Origin: Notolepis coatsorum
Taxonomy: Eukaryota; Chordata; Actinopteri; Aulopiformes; Paralepididae
Direction: 5' to 3'
Assembly (NCBI GenBank): GCA_963971535.1
Contig: OZ020599.1
Coordinates: forward strand, 99,625,713 to 99,689,712
Length of the DNA stretch: 64,000 bases
Both the position numbers and the translations under genes were made by a program. Positions within the stretch are counted from its first letter, which is position 1; each line of letters starts with the position of its first letter. The notes beneath the pieces were generated by a model, which saw only the letters and a list, made by a program, of their open reading frames with translations, searched no databases and was not told where the DNA came from. Shown here in pieces: positions 1 to 11,928 of the stretch.

Positions 1-231
1 GAATGTTACCAACAAACTCCTAAATGCACTGAAACAATGGTTGATTATCCTCCAGTGTTCACTTTTTATAAGGTATTGTATTGGTAAATTACCATAATCC
101 TATACTGTGAATGTTACCAACAAACTCCTAAATGCACTGAAACAATGGTTGATTATCCTCCAGTGTTCACTTTTTATAAGGTATTGTCTTGGTAAATTAC
201 CATAATCCTATACTGTGAATGTTACCAGCAT
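1..231. repeat. 108-bp tandem repeat, two full copies plus a diverged third start
   Basis: The sequence beginning GAATGTTACCAACAAACTCC at base 1 recurs at 109 with almost no change and begins again at 217, where it diverges after about 12 bases. The period is 108 bp. The array may continue to the left of the window. No gene is visible from 231 to 414. Confidence 0.9.
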
Positions 232-414
232 ATAATGCACAGCAACAATGGTTGGTACTGATGACTTGTCACCCAGTTTATTGAACATATTTTACAATAA
301 AAATGTTCATGGCATCAAAGTTTCAAGTTTTTTGCATTGTAAAGTATTCTGTATTTTATAATAATGTTGTCTGGACCTACACCAGTAGTTATAAAACTTA
401 CTTGTTCATTAGCG

Positions 415-812
415 CCAGGCATATCAATCAAATGACCAACAAAGTAATCAATCAATCAAACAAATCAATCTATGAATCAAACTATCAACAAAACAATCAA
501 ACATTCTATCAAGCAAATAACCAACAAAGTAATCAATCAATCAAACCAATCAATCTATGAATCAAACTATCAACAAAACAATCAAACATTCTATCAAGCA
601 AACTATCAACAAAACAATCAAACATTCTATCAAGCAAACTATCAACAAAACAATCAAACATTCTATCAATCAAATGACCAACAAAGTAATCAATCAATCA
701 AACAAATCAATCTATGAATCAAACTATCAACAAAATAATAAAACATTCTATCAATCAAACCAATAAAACAATCTGTCAAACAATCAATCAATCAAACCAT
801 CCATCCATCCAT
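415..812. repeat. AATC-rich compound tandem repeat
   Basis: Units built from CAATCAATCAAAC and CAACAAAACAATCAAACATTC alternate in roughly 36- and 84-bp periods. All three forward frames stay open and give Asn/Gln/Ser-rich readings, which is a composition effect and not a gene. Confidence 0.88.
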
Positions 813-1316
813 CCCAGTCTAAATTGCTTTATAACACGTTCAGTACCTATTATCACCCCGCCGGCACACCTTTCATAAAAGTGCCTGTAACTTCTGTTCT
901 AAATAATTTACCTCCACTTTTATCTTTTGTTGACGTTTTTTAACTTGTAATTGTGAACGAACGAAGACATGCAGAAACAAACGTTTTTTTGCATTGTGTA
1001 CATCAACTTGTCGTCTTCAAATGAGCCCAACCATTTCCCCATAGTTATAATATAAAATATAGAAATAGCTCCGCTAAGATCATGAGATATGCTAGAATCG
1101 TCCAGGAATCCTGGCAACCCACAGTCATTTTCCGGATTTTTGGCCGGCACCCAAAGTGTTAACATAAGCAACAACGGCCTTGAAAAAACACTGACAATCA
1201 GAAGTTTGAATAAAATAGTCCTCAGCTGCGTTTTAAAAGGCATCAACAGACTGCAGAACGTATGTCTATAGGATCTTAATATGTAGACAGGTATACAGTA
1301 TGTGAAAACAAGTACA
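813..1316. other. Intronic sequence, nothing recognised
   Basis: There is a short minus-strand open reading at 920-1246 with hydrophobic segments, but it resembles no family I know. No repeat ends are clear here. Confidence 0.4.
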
Positions 1317-1400
1317 TTAACTCATTCAGCGCCAAACACATAATATTACGTGCTTCCTGACCAACGCTTGAGCGCCAAACACGTAATAATACGTTTTTAG
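1317..1400. mobile_element. Possible TTAA-type transposon terminus
   Basis: TTAACTCATTCAGCGCCAA begins at 1317, and the motif AGCGCCAAACACRTAATA is repeated inside at about 1369. It resembles the style of the TTAA-flanked termini elsewhere in the window, but no matching opposite end was found. Confidence 0.3.
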
Positions 1401-2074
1401 GAAGAGTGTTCCACAATGTCAGAGCCATACACACAATCACCTTTTATTTTAATTGTAGAGTGAGGGACAACCAGTAAGCCCTGATCAGAAGACCTAAGTG
1501 ACCTACTGGTGATTAATAATGATTAATATGTACACAGGTGAAAACATGTACATTAAAATTCATCCTAAACGTAGTGGGAAGCCAGTGTAAAGAATATATG
1601 ATGGGTGTGATGTGAGCCGACCTACTGGACCTGGTCAATAGTCTTGCAGCAGCGTTCTGGACCATTTATAGACGGTTCAGGGACGACTTGCTGAGGCAGG
1701 TGAAAAGGGAATTGCAGTAGTCCAGCCGGGATGATATAAACGTGTGAATGATCATCTCTAGCTCAAGTTGTGAGACAGTTTGGCAATGTTTCTTAAATGG
1801 AAGGAAGAAGTATGGGTCAACGCTCTGATATGTTGATAGAAGTACATAGTCTGATAAAATATGCTGTAACCTTAGAGATGTCTAAGGTTAGACCATACAG
1901 CGGAAGAAAGGGACCCAATTCACTGAGCAACCTTGAAAGCTATGCTCTCTGAAGCAATAATAAGGACCACAGTCTTTTCTGCATTTAGCCGTAAAAAGCT
2001 GTCCTTCGTGGCAGTCAGTCAATTGTGCAAAAAAAAATGATCAGGTTCAAAAGAGACACACAGCTGAATATAAA

Positions 2075-2522
2075 TGGTGGTGTACATTGTGTAGTGGTTA
2101 ACACTGTCGCTTTACAGCTAGAAGGTTGTGGGTTCGATGCCCGCGTGGGGACTAGGTTGCCGTGTTGTGTGGGGTATCTCCCGGGCCTTTCTGTGTGGAG
2201 TTTGCATCTTATCCCTGTGCAGGCAAAGGTTCCCCCTCCCGATAAGATAAACCCAATGGAAAAAATTGGACAACAGATCGCTAATGCTGTCGCGTCCCTG
2301 ATGAAGACGGACAGGAGCACTTAGATTGATTCCCGGGTGTGGCGCTCGCCACAGCACTTGTCTGCTCCCGGCTACCCTTGGGGGGAAGGACGACAGGATG
2401 GGAGGTGCAGAGAACATTTCGTCAGCGACTCAGTGCATGTGTGTGTGTGTTCATGTGGGTCACCCATCGCATGTGTGTGTGTGTGTGTTAATCTGATGAC
2501 AAATAAAGACTTATACTTATAC
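2075..2522 (+). mobile_element. tRNA-derived SINE-like element (family A)
   Basis: The head has an A-box-like TGTAGTGGTTAACACTGTCG and a B-box-like GGGTTCGATGCCCG, as in tRNA-derived SINEs. The body runs through TGTGTGGAGTTTGCAT and GGGGGGAAGGACGACAGGAT to a TG-rich stretch, and it ends AAATAAAGACTTATAC. Similar copies are at 52985-53450 (+), 30071-30545 (-) and, as a 3' part only, 33645-33830 (+). Short readings on both strands here are artefacts. Confidence 0.65.
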
Positions 2523-3394
2523 AGTGATATGAGATACCTTTCCATTTTCTAATAATATGACCTAAGGGAAGCATATACAAGGCAAATAGTATAGGACCCA
2601 AGACAGATCCCAGAGGCACACCACAGGAAAGAGCAGCAGTTCCATGTAGGGGCCAAGTGACACAGAAAAGTAGTCATGGGGACTTTCCCAGAGACACCCG
2701 CCCACACAGTCAGGATCAAAAGCTGTGCTAAGATCCAGAAGCAACTAAAGAGAGCATTCACAGAAGCCATCATTTGAGCCTCTAAGAAGAGCGGTTTCAG
2801 TTGAATAGTTGTGATGGAAACCCAAATTGGTAGTTATCTAAAATGTTGTATGCAATCAAGACAGCTGCAAGCTTTATCTACATTTTCTTTTTAATAAAAG
2901 GCAGCTTAGATATATGCCTATAGTTTGTTGGAAGGGGTGGATCAAGGTTAGCTGCATGTTTAAAGTATGCTGGGACACTCCCTAACCAGATTGCAGGGAG
3001 TTATTTATAATAGAGACCAGGCATGGACCTATAGACCCAAGTACATTTTTAAGCATATAGAGGTTGATAAAATGTCTACAGGGCTTTGAGGAAGGTTTCA
3101 TACTGCCCACCAGATCACTGAGGTCTTGCAGGGAAATGGGAGAGAAACAGTCCAAAATTGATGGCCGAATTGGATATGCACAAAAGGGAGTAGAAAAGGG
3201 GATGATGCTACAGTAGCCCTGACATCTCTCATTTTAGAACGAAAATGTTCTACAAGAGAGTTTAGTAGAAAATTACCTGCACTGCTGCCTCTCGTCTCCA
3301 CTGAGAAACAATATTACATCAGCTGAGATGCCAATTATGTAACAATCCATATTTTCTTCATTCTTGTGAACCTTTGGAAGGATTTGGTAATTGT

Positions 3395-3600
3395 ACACTA
3401 TACATTACATTTCGATTCAGTAATTTAGCTGATGCTTTTATCCAAAGCAACTTACAAGTTCTGTACAACAACAAGTCAGTAGGAAGGGAACTGTACAACT
3501 CTGGCAGCTAAGGGTAAGTGATACTGTTAATCAAACAGTGTTGATCTTGAGTCCATAGTAGTAGTATAGACATATTAGCATAGTAGGTAGTTAGTTACTT
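3395..3600 (-). repeat. Fish LINE/SINE 3'-tail repeat
   Basis: TTTAGCTGATGCTTTTATCC followed by AAAGCAACTTACAAGTTCTG is a common fish L2-type tail in reverse orientation. The same tail occurs at 39906-40010, where it ends an L2-like LINE on the minus strand. Confidence 0.6.
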
Positions 3601-4032
3601 AGTAGCAAGTACATAATAAAAGACAGTAAGATGTGTATAAGCAGATATCTGTATTTCTATGGAGCACCACAGTCAGCCCTTGTTTGAAAAGACACAGCAC
3701 ATCAGGAGGTGCAGGAGTGACAATGTTATCGATGGTGTCAAACAAACATTAGGGTTTGAGTTTATTGGAGGAAATTAGGTTGGCAAAGTAAGAAGCCCTC
3801 GCATCATTAACCATGTTGTTGAAATCAATTAAAAGGTCTTTGTTATAGAGACGTGAACCTGGAGCTTGGGGGATTTCCACACTCATTATACCCCCCCCCC
3901 AACATTTATGCCGGAAACAACAAATAGAGTCACTTATCCAGGGGGTCGAATTGACTGAGGGAACAAGTCTCATTCCCCTGGGAGCCCCTTTATCCAAAAC
4001 GGTGGACCAGTGTGTCTGAAAAGAGTGGAGCA

Positions 4033-4047
4033 GATAGTCGACGTCAG

Positions 4048-4106
<59 letters not shown>

Positions 4107-4430
4107 CGTTATTTATATAGCGCCCCTTGTGAACCACAGTGCTTTACAAAAGTAATATATAATATAAAATACAGTAAGGGGAAACATTTGAAGAAAATAA
4201 TAAAACATAAAATCAACTAAAACAACAGAATAGACAACAAAAAACTAAAAACAAAAAGACGGAAGGTAGGATGGGGGTGATGTGACATGATTTTTTTGAC
4301 CTAGTGAGTAGCCTGGCAGCATCATTTTGGACCAACTGAAGTTGATCCATGGATGTTTTATTTAGGCAGATGAATAGTGAGTTGCAATAGTGTGAGAAGA
4401 CAGCACTGCGCTAGGGTCAAAAACGGCTGA
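4033..4430 (-). mobile_element. Antisense L2-like LINE 3' end with (GTAA)n tail
   Basis: A (GTAA)n run at 4050-4103 is followed by TTATTTATATAGCGCCCCTT and GTGCTTTACAAAAG, the reverse complement of a typical L2 3' end with a TTAC tail. The sequence up to about 4430 resembles the antisense C-terminal and 3'UTR part of such LINEs (CAGCATCATTTTGGACCAAC). Confidence 0.6.
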
Positions 4431-5104
4431 AAATGTGTCACCTGAGAGACGATTCATGCAGCGCTCGTTTCCCTATGCTTTTTCTTCTTATGTACCTCAG
4501 TTGCTATTGCATGTACATATGTGTGTTTTATTACACGTATATGTATATACATACCAACTATTCGGCTGTTTTATTCTCCTCCCATCGATCATCCATAGCA
4601 ACACTATTATCACCGACATCCAAGTTGGGGGATCCCCCCTTGAACAGCCCATCTAAGGTTTACCTCTTTAGTGAGTTTTTTCCTTACCTTCGTTGTGGAA
4701 TGTGTTGCATATTTGGATTTTATGGTGGATTTTGTTCTTGATTTATTGTGATGTTTCTTCTTGACTTGTTCAAGAAGACTTGTACAGCCCATGGGGACAC
4801 TACCTTGTGATTTACATTTGATTTTGACAGGTCGAACAAAACACATTCATGCTCAGTAACATGCAGCTCCTCGAGCAAATAGAATGAATATTTAAACCAG
4901 GCGTAACAACAAGGTCCAAGGTATGACCCCTGATGTGTGTGGGACCAGACACATTTTGAATCAAATGAAAAGACTCATTAAGAAATGTGACATTAAGAAA
5001 ATCAGCAGCTAAACTACAAGAAATGTCATCGACATGAATGTTAAAATCACCAACCATAACAACTATGTCCGACCTAATGATCAGGATAAAACATGTATTC
5101 AGAC

Positions 5105-5445
5105 TAGGGATGCTCGATATTGGCTTTTTTACCGATACCGATATTGTCCAACTCTTAATTTCCGATACCGATATCAACCGATACCGACATATCCAGAAAA
5201 CTGAATAATTTCAGGTAATTAACATTACATATGTCTTGTTGTGGAATTAACATAACATTATGCATACTTTTGACAATATATAAAATCAGAATTTGTTCTT
5301 ACTTGCTTGCCTGGGTAAATAAAGGTTATAGAAATGTAAAATAAAAAAATAAAAAATAAAATAAAAATTGAAAACCGATAACGATATTTTCCGATATCAC
5401 ATTTTAATGCCAATATCGGTAGGCCGATAATATCGGACATCCCTA
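5105..5445. mobile_element. hAT-type MITE, TAGGGATG family, copy a (341 bp)
   Basis: The ends are TAGGGATGCTCGATATTGGC and, on the opposite strand, TAGGGATGTCCGATATTATC. An exact 8-bp duplication ATTCAGAC lies at 5097-5104 and 5446-5453, as expected for hAT transposition. An internal stretch ending GCCTGGGTAAATAAAGGTT is shared with copy b at 23312 but absent from copies c and d. Confidence 0.88.
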
Positions 5446-5544
5446 ATTCAGACATAAAATAACTATTAGGAGACCAGGGGGTCTATACATTTAAATACTC
5501 GAAAACATATTTGAATGACCAACTGTAGTTCAATTGAGGAGAAA

Positions 5545-5977
5545 GCCCCAGTGCTCACCTTCAGGGAGTACCCCGACCTGAGGTCCTGGGAGTGCAGATA
5601 CAAGTATAATCTGATGGACACGGTTCAATTAGAGGGCCGTACTCGCTATGGATGTTCCCCGTGTTGACACTTCCTTTGGTCAATCCTCCTTCCAATTTGC
5701 TGATGCCAGCAGTTGGAACAAGAATCAACAGAGTTGTTTACACACACCTGCAACTGTCACCCAGCCGTGTAACTGTAATGTGTCTGTTCTGCTTCATGTA
5801 TCACATACATTGCCATTTTATTTGGTTGTTGGTTTGATGTGTTTTAATTATTATCCTTACCTCTGTGATGTACTGTATGTATTGTCTGTCTATTTTCTGT
5901 AAAGATTGTCACCTTTCCCTGTTACCCTTCGAGAGGCCCTTTTGGGTCATTGTAAATAACAATTTGTTCTTAACCTC
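5545..5977 (+). other. Repeat-like intronic stretch with a LINE-style tail
   Basis: The stretch ends GTAAATAACAATTTGTTCTTAA, resembling the tail of fish L2-like elements. No protein is recognisable upstream of it. Confidence 0.35.
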
Positions 5978-6269
5978 TTAACACTAGAACAGCCATGTAG
6001 AAAATTTCACTGATTCCCGCCGGAAGGGGTCAGATGACCCCACAGCTTATATGAGAAATATGAGAAAAATAAACAGTGTAAACAGACCAGGCTGCAGAAA
6101 CAAATGAGTGGGGGGGCATAACATTTTCTCGGGGGGGCACAATGGTTTTTCAACACAGGTTCCCTTTTATACGTTTCAGCTGGGACAACGGCGCTGTGGC
6201 TTGCTTGGCACTGCCCACGGTGCTGAACTAAACAGCAGAGAGGCAATTGAAAAATCTAATTTCTCTCTA

Positions 6270-6895
6270 TCTTAAGAACATTCACTTATACAAAAACAGA
6301 CTGAACGGATATATATAACAGACCTGCTGGGGCAGCGAACTGAGAGCAGGGGACACAAACAGGCTGGATAAGATGGTCAGGAAGGCCAGTAGCGTGGTTG
6401 GGGTGGAGCTGGACTCTAGCGAGGGTGGCGGAGAGGAGGAACCTTGCTAAGCTCCAGGCCATCAGGGAAAACCCCTCCCACCCACTATACACAGACTTGG
6501 CTGACAGGAGGAGCATGTTATAGGCTCACACTACCTAAATGCAGCACTGAACGGCACAGGAAGTCCTTCATTCCGACAGCCATCAAACTATACAATGCAT
6601 CACTGTGCCTCACTGCATCACTGAGCACAGAGTGACAGTTACCATCTTCCTGGACTCTTACTTTTTAAACAGCACTGGGCAATATTACACCTACTGTAGA
6701 CTTCAGTATATTTGTACTGTATTTATTTACTGAATCTTTTATTCAATTTTTATTCTATTTCATTTTATTCTATTCTTAGGCCATTTGTTTTGTTATTCTT
6801 ATTCGTGACTTGTTCTGTCTAAATGTTTAATGTTGAGTGATTTGCAATGTCAAATTTCCCTCAGGATAATACATTTCTATTCTATTCTATATCTT
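6270..6895 (+). mobile_element. LINE 3' end with (TCTAT)n tail
   Basis: The reading CYRLTLPKCSTERHRKSFIP followed by TAIKLYNAS resembles the C-terminus of CR1/Rex1-like LINE RT proteins (the TERxRxSFxPxAIxLxN pattern). A 3'UTR follows, ending CAGGATAATACATTTCTATT and a TCTAT tail. It is a 5'-truncated copy. Confidence 0.6.
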
Positions 6896-7253
6896 TGAAA
6901 AGTCTCCATTTATTCTACACTTCTGAATTCACTGACAAATTGAACTGAACTGACAAAAATAAGGTGCATAAAAAAGCAAACAAAATTCCTCCACAGGCTA
7001 CTCACCATCATTAGTAGAGTGGCAAGCAGCGTTTGGGGACAGAGTGAAATCTTCTTAAAACACTGCCCCTCCACTCATTCCTGAACTTTTTTGTTAAGTC
7101 CTTCTCAAATGCCAACTGAATTAAATTGGCCTTGCGTCGATGAAGCATACTAAGGCGATGTTCTGTAAAGACGTTCTTGAGGGTAGAAAACTAATTCTCA
7201 CAGACTGCCGTGCTAGCTTCAGTAGTGTTGCTGTTGACATCAGTGCCCACTAG

Positions 7254-7340
7254 GGCTGTCCCCGACTAAGGATTTGGATAGTTGAGCTAGTAGTAGTTGG
7301 ATAGTAGTTTGATTGACAAATTTTTTTTTTTTTTTTTTTT
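7254..7340. mobile_element. Left end of a hAT-type MITE (TAGGSCTGTCC family), truncated
   Basis: TAGGGCTGTCCCCGACTAAG resembles the left ends at 31119 and 57965, but the copy runs into a T22 tract and no right end follows. Confidence 0.5.
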
Positions 7341-8734
7341 ACCAGGGTGGGCACAGCTGACTCAGTGGGCGAGCCCGGCCCCCTAATGCCCGCCCATGGC
7401 GCCGGGTCTGAGTGTAAACTATATAATTACCTCTTAATATAAAAATATGAGGTTTACCACAGGTTTGAGTAAAAAAATATATAATAATAATAATAATAAT
7501 AATAAATAAAAATATTATAATTTTTATTTTATTTATTTTTTATGGAAGAGCCACACATTGATGGGCAAAGAGCCACATGCGGCTTGCGAGCCATGGGTTG
7601 GCCACCCCTGCGCTAGATGCTCGCAAAGTGCTGTGACTTTCCAAATATACAGTATATAACGTCTCATGACCAAATGCGTCGACATTTTTATAGGATTCTA
7701 TCACATTTTCATAACAATAGCGAATATAACTTACCCTGCGCCGTCTTCATTGAGGTTTCTTACAAATTAACAATGTTTTATTTGTCCTTTATATGCGGAT
7801 AACATTTAAAATCTTAAATTGTACCATTATGTTTCCCTTTAGACAACAAACATAATGCTAATGATGCACTTTTGTTAAGATAATTAGGTGACCATTCTCG
7901 GTCACTGTACTGAGGTCGCATTAATAGTTTAACGCTCCCGTGTTCAGATCGCGTTTTCCTCACCTTTAATCTGGTGCTGACCTGTGAACTAAGGTGACAA
8001 AGGTCTTAGGACTTGTAGTCGTTTTGTTTTGACATACCATTTTCACCTTTTAAACCAATGCTGCCATCTAATGACAACAGAAAGATAGTGTACATAACGT
8101 TAGACCCCCGTCGCCCAAAACACATTCTAGAGATTCCCACTTCTTACTGGTAACATGCGTTCATATCTAATAGTCTTTAGATGACTAAATATAGATGAAT
8201 ACTCGTGGAATTTGATATATATACTCTAAAATAAGTATTATTTCACATCACCTACCTTTCGACATCAAAATCCGACTGGGCTTTGAGTAAAGCCCCAGAA
8301 TGCCACGCAAAAGGGGGCGTGACCGAATTTGGATAGGTTGGTTCTGAGTGGACGATAATGGCTTACGTTCCGTTATATGTGGAATAACGTTCTAATTACA
8401 TTTTCCTGAAGTCATTTTGAAATTTCAGAAACCGTGTACTTTTAGGAAAAGTCATTGAGTGACAGAGCTGGAGCTCGACCGAGTGACGAGGATACATTTA
8501 TTGAAAATGCCTAGGGGTCATTTGACCCCTTGTCGGCTGTGCTAGTGTTAAGCCCCGGCCATATTTTCAGAAAATCTGCCTAAAAGTACATACCTAAGTA
8601 AATGGAAGATTGCTCCACTTCTACAAGGTCCATTTGCTTGACCATAGGGACATCTATGGACCTCAAGGAATGTATTCCCAGTGTCGGAAATTTGTGTCCA
8701 TTACCATGCTTGAGTAAATTGCACATTGCACCAG

Positions 8735-9075
8735 TTCAGCACCTTCTTGAGATCAAGTGTACAAAAGATCTAAAAAAATTAATAAAGGGCAGATGATTTA
8801 CATGGGTTTTTGTAGCAAGTACTTAATTTTGCCATTTCTGAATATAGAATATAGAATATCAGGCATTTAAATTACATTATTATGGCCAAGTCATACATAC
8901 GGATCTATGGATCGGACCAAATCTCCTCTTTCCAGTTTCAATCTGGATCTAGATGTTCACAGAAAGGTAAAGAAACAAACTATGTTCTATTTTATGGCAA
9001 TAACGTTCAGGTTTGTTCGACCCTTGAGATATAATCACAAAAAACAACGTTTCCGACTCAATGTGTGGAGACTTC
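8735..9075. repeat. Dispersed repeat, copy 1 (pairs with 11929-12405)
   Basis: AGCACCTTCTTGAGATCA, TTAATAAAGGGC.GATGATTT, GAATATAGAATATCAGGC and CACAGAAAGGTAAAGAAACA occur in the same order here and at 11929-12405. The second copy has extra segments inserted. The nature of the parent element is unknown. No gene is visible from 8552 to 9618. Confidence 0.7.
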
Positions 9076-9486
9076 TATAAACTCATATTTAGCTAATAAC
9101 ACTTCAAATCATTGGTAAACAAACGTAGTGCTGAAAATATACGCTTTGACTGCTGTTTTGATAGGGTTAGGGTCTTTACTCTTTGCTACATTTGAAAAAA
9201 ATAATGCTACTGTGGTGACTCACTTATCACGCACAATGGTTACATACATTCACTGGACTTTAGGAGTGGAGTGAGGGCTCTTTTAAGACTCGGGATTCTG
9301 GGAAACGGGGGGTGTGTGTTATTGTGTACATAATAATGTCAGCTGTCAGCTGGCTGCTGTCACTACTACTACTAACGTCAACGTCTTTGCACTGAGTATG
9401 TAAATGTATGTTGGGAAGTAAAGGAAATAACTCGACCACCATCTGCTGTTTCATCCTTCTTGCACTCCCACACAACATTAATTAAT

Positions 9487-9618
9487 ACTAGGGCTGTCTT
9501 AAAAGCTTCGAAGCTTCATTCGATGGGCATGGGATTCGAATGGGAAAATAAAATTAGAATATATAATTTTATTTTTTTTATGATTTCTTTTTTGCAAAAT
9601 CAACTCTGCCTCTCGTTG
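9487..9618. mobile_element. Possible left end of a hAT-like element
   Basis: TAGGGCTGTCTTAAAAGCTT with a self-complementary AAGCTTCGAAGCTT is followed by AT-rich sequence and is cut off by the TTAA terminus at 9619. No right end was found. Confidence 0.35.
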
Positions 9619-9761
9619 TTAACCCTTTCTCCGCCGATGACGTGTTTACACGTCTTTCCTCGCCATGCGTAATCTGCCAATGACGGGTTACGGCGTCTTT
9701 GAGATCAATATTTCATATTTTCGTCATGGTATTCACATTTCACCCACGGAGTCTTTGCTGG
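9619..9761. mobile_element. piggyBac-like terminus, left-facing copy
   Basis: It begins TTAACCCTTTCTCCGCCG. About 140 bp match, in inverted orientation, the block ending at 20627, through TCGCCATGCGTAATCTGCCA and TTGAGATCAATATTTCA. A Rex1-like LINE fragment starts at its inner edge. Confidence 0.6.
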
Positions 9762-10597
9762 CCTCTACTTCCTAAGGAAGTTCCAAGTCAGTCAGAAGAT
9801 CCTTAAGAACTTCTACTCATGTACAGTAGAGAGCATCCTGACTGGCAACATCACCTCCTGGTTTGGGAATAGCACTGCACAAGACCAAAGCAGACTACAA
9901 AGAGTGACACGTTCAGCCGAACACACAATTGGAGGGGGGCTCCCCACCCTCCAGAACATTTACAACAAGCGGTGCAGGGGCAAGGCTAAGAGAATCATTA
10001 AGGACTCCAGCCACCCGAACAACTGCCTCTTTGAACTGCTGCGGTCAGGCAAGCGATACCAGAGTCTCAAGGCGAGCACAGAAAGACTCAGAAGAAGCTT
10101 CTATCCCCAGGCCATCAGGCTGCTCAACGAACAATGAACACTACACAACAACCATCAAACGCACATAGCACACACATCCACACGCACACACTCACTTTAA
10201 ACAAACACTGTAGCACCAACTCCCCACACTTTATATTTATTGATAAAGGATTTGCACTACAACTCGTACACCTTACTGTAAATTGTACCTAAATTGTACC
10301 TCATCCCATTTCTGCTTTGCACTATATAGTATTGTATATTAGTACACTGCATAGGATATTGTATATTATATGGTAACTCAGTTATGTCTATTCTGCATCG
10401 AACATTGTACATATGTCTATACTGAACATTGTGACCTCATTTTCTACTCCTAATTTACATGCTATACTATGTTATTTGATACTTATCTTGTCTAGCACAG
10501 TCTCTGGAGCGTAACAGTAAGAAGCATTTTGTATAAAAGTATTCTGTACTTCTGTATGACAACTATTAAAGAAACTTGAACTTGAAACTTGAAACTC
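9762..10597 (+). mobile_element. Rex1/CR1-like LINE, 5'-truncated 3' end
   Basis: The coding remnant to 10137 reads GGGLPTLQNIYNKRCRGKAK and ends RRSFYPQAIRLLNEQ. It is nearly identical in protein and 3'UTR to the end of the long LINE at 45487-48935. The first bases lack nine nucleotides found in the long copy (CTCTACTTCCT joins AAGGAAGTTCC). The tail is (CTTGAA)n after TATTAAAGAAACTTGAA. Confidence 0.88.
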
Positions 10598-11312
10598 AAG
10601 TCCAAGTCAAGTCACACTCCTGAAAATCAGTCCAGGACTCGAGTACTACAACACTCACGTCCTGGACTGAGCCATGATGCTTGGACCCCTGCTAATTTTT
10701 TTCGAAAAACGCTTGCCTTCCCTGTCTGCCCCACACCCAGGAGAAAAAATCCTTTACAGACTGGGCAGTGTTCCTGGATCCAAAAAGCTCAGCTAATTGA
10801 TTAATTGCTTGTGTTCCCCATGTGACATCACAAATGGCAATGATTCTGAACAGCTTGTTTAGGCCTGTTTAATCTGAAGACTTTGAACCCAGGCCAAATG
10901 GCATCGAGTACCTAGTCATTTCCCCCCGGCACCTAAATAACATTTCAGCCTGCCAAATCCATACAAAGACTAGGCAAAAACCCATTCCCCATACTATGTC
11001 CCCTTTAATACCTTTCCAGTACATTTTCAATTCAATACTTGCACAAGCAGCAATATATTTAATAGTTATGATTAATATGTTGTAGGGAGAAATAATGAGG
11101 AATGAAGCTCCACAGCCATAAGTCATTATTAATGATGACCCGGCATGTCATCCAGAGACCCCCCCCTATCTCCCTGCTCCTCCCTCTGAGTCATGGGCCG
11201 CATACTGTAGAGAAACCTTTCATTTAAATCCACATCCATGACTGACGTAGCAAAGATAATCGTTTCCAAAGGCTTCCCAAATCATAATGAATTGTGACAA
11301 GTGAAAACCTTT
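10598..11312. other. Intronic sequence, nothing recognised
   Basis: Short CAAGTCCAAGTCAAGTC-type repeats lie at 10597-10625. The rest shows no gene or clear element. Confidence 0.4.
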
Positions 11313-11463
11313 CAATAACCCTTTCACTACCACACTACAGAAGGTTGACCCTTTCACTACCACACTACAGAAGATTAACCCTTTCACTACCACACTACAG
11401 AAGGTTAACCCTTTCACTGCCACACTACAGAAGATTAACCATTTCACTACCACACAGAAGGTC
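11313..11463. repeat. 30-bp minisatellite, about five units (small array)
   Basis: The unit is TTAACCCTTTCACTACCAC followed by ACTACAGAAGG. It is the same sequence as the large array at 34018-35740, apart from one extra C in the CCC run. The minus-strand reading with a VVVKGxxFCS repeat is a shadow of this array. Confidence 0.92.
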
Positions 11464-11928
11464 ATGTCAGTAACAGATTTCTAACCCAAATGGCCGTTGT
11501 GGTGTCTCCACTTCGAGCAGTGGATTTGACTCTGCCAGACTGGTTGAAGTCAGAGTGAGGGCCGACTCCAGGAATCATGCACCGCTATCTGAAGTGGAGG
11601 CTCAACAAAATAGTATTTGTTGTTATGTTATGTTAGCAATTCAATCACCTCTTAAAAGGGCTGTAAGTGGTATTTTCTGTTTGAAGATAAGTGGATAAAT
11701 AATATCTCTACACTCTGACAGCCATCACTGATATAGAGTGTTTGGTCAGTAAACAGTCCCTCCCGCTCTGCAGTAAACACAAAATAGATATACTTACTGG
11801 TATCCCTTTTCCACTTTATCCAATCAGGAGAGAGAACTCCACACTAATAGTATATATTTTTTTCATCTTTGACGGTGAATAACACCATGCTACACATTGA
11901 CCAGACATGAAAAATTGGCCACTGAGCT
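11464..11928. other. Intronic sequence, nothing recognised
   Basis: No reading or repeat end is recognisable. Confidence 0.4.

Larger units (their letters stand above)
1440..5560 (-). mobile_element. Decayed antisense L2-like LINE, broken by younger insertions
   Basis: Reading the minus strand from right to left gives LINE parts in the correct order. Endonuclease remains at 5560-4812 include VVMVGDFNIHVDD and GPTHIRGHTLDLVVT. The linker at about 4010-3740 includes NDARASYFANLISSNKLKP. RT motif B remains near 2560-2640 resemble [19 protein letters not shown] out of frame. C-terminal remains lie at about 2010-1440. Insertions interrupt it: a SINE-like element near 2075-2520, LINE-tail repeats near 3395-3600 and 4033-4430, and a hAT MITE at 5105-5445. 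It carries many stops and frameshifts. Reading the parts as one element is inference from their order and orientation. Confidence 0.7.
5978..8551. mobile_element. TTAA-flanked piggyBac-like element with internal insertions
   Basis: The left end reads TTAACACTAGAACAGCC. The right end, reverse-complemented, reads TTAACACTAGCACAGCC, and TTAA flanks both sides (5978-5981 and 8548-8551). Just inside both ends is an AGGGGTCARATGACCCC-like palindrome. No transposase is legible. The interior holds a LINE 3' end (about 6270-6890), a partial hAT-like end at 7254, a poly-T run and other debris. Confidence 0.68.

Noticed and set aside
303-766. Three overlapping Asn/Gln/Ser-rich readings resembling a prion-like protein
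   Set aside because: All three forward frames are open because of the AATC-type repeat; there is no splice or start context.
920-1246. Minus-strand reading of 108 codons with hydrophobic segments as a small membrane protein
   Set aside because: No family resemblance, no splice context, and a competing frame on the other strand.
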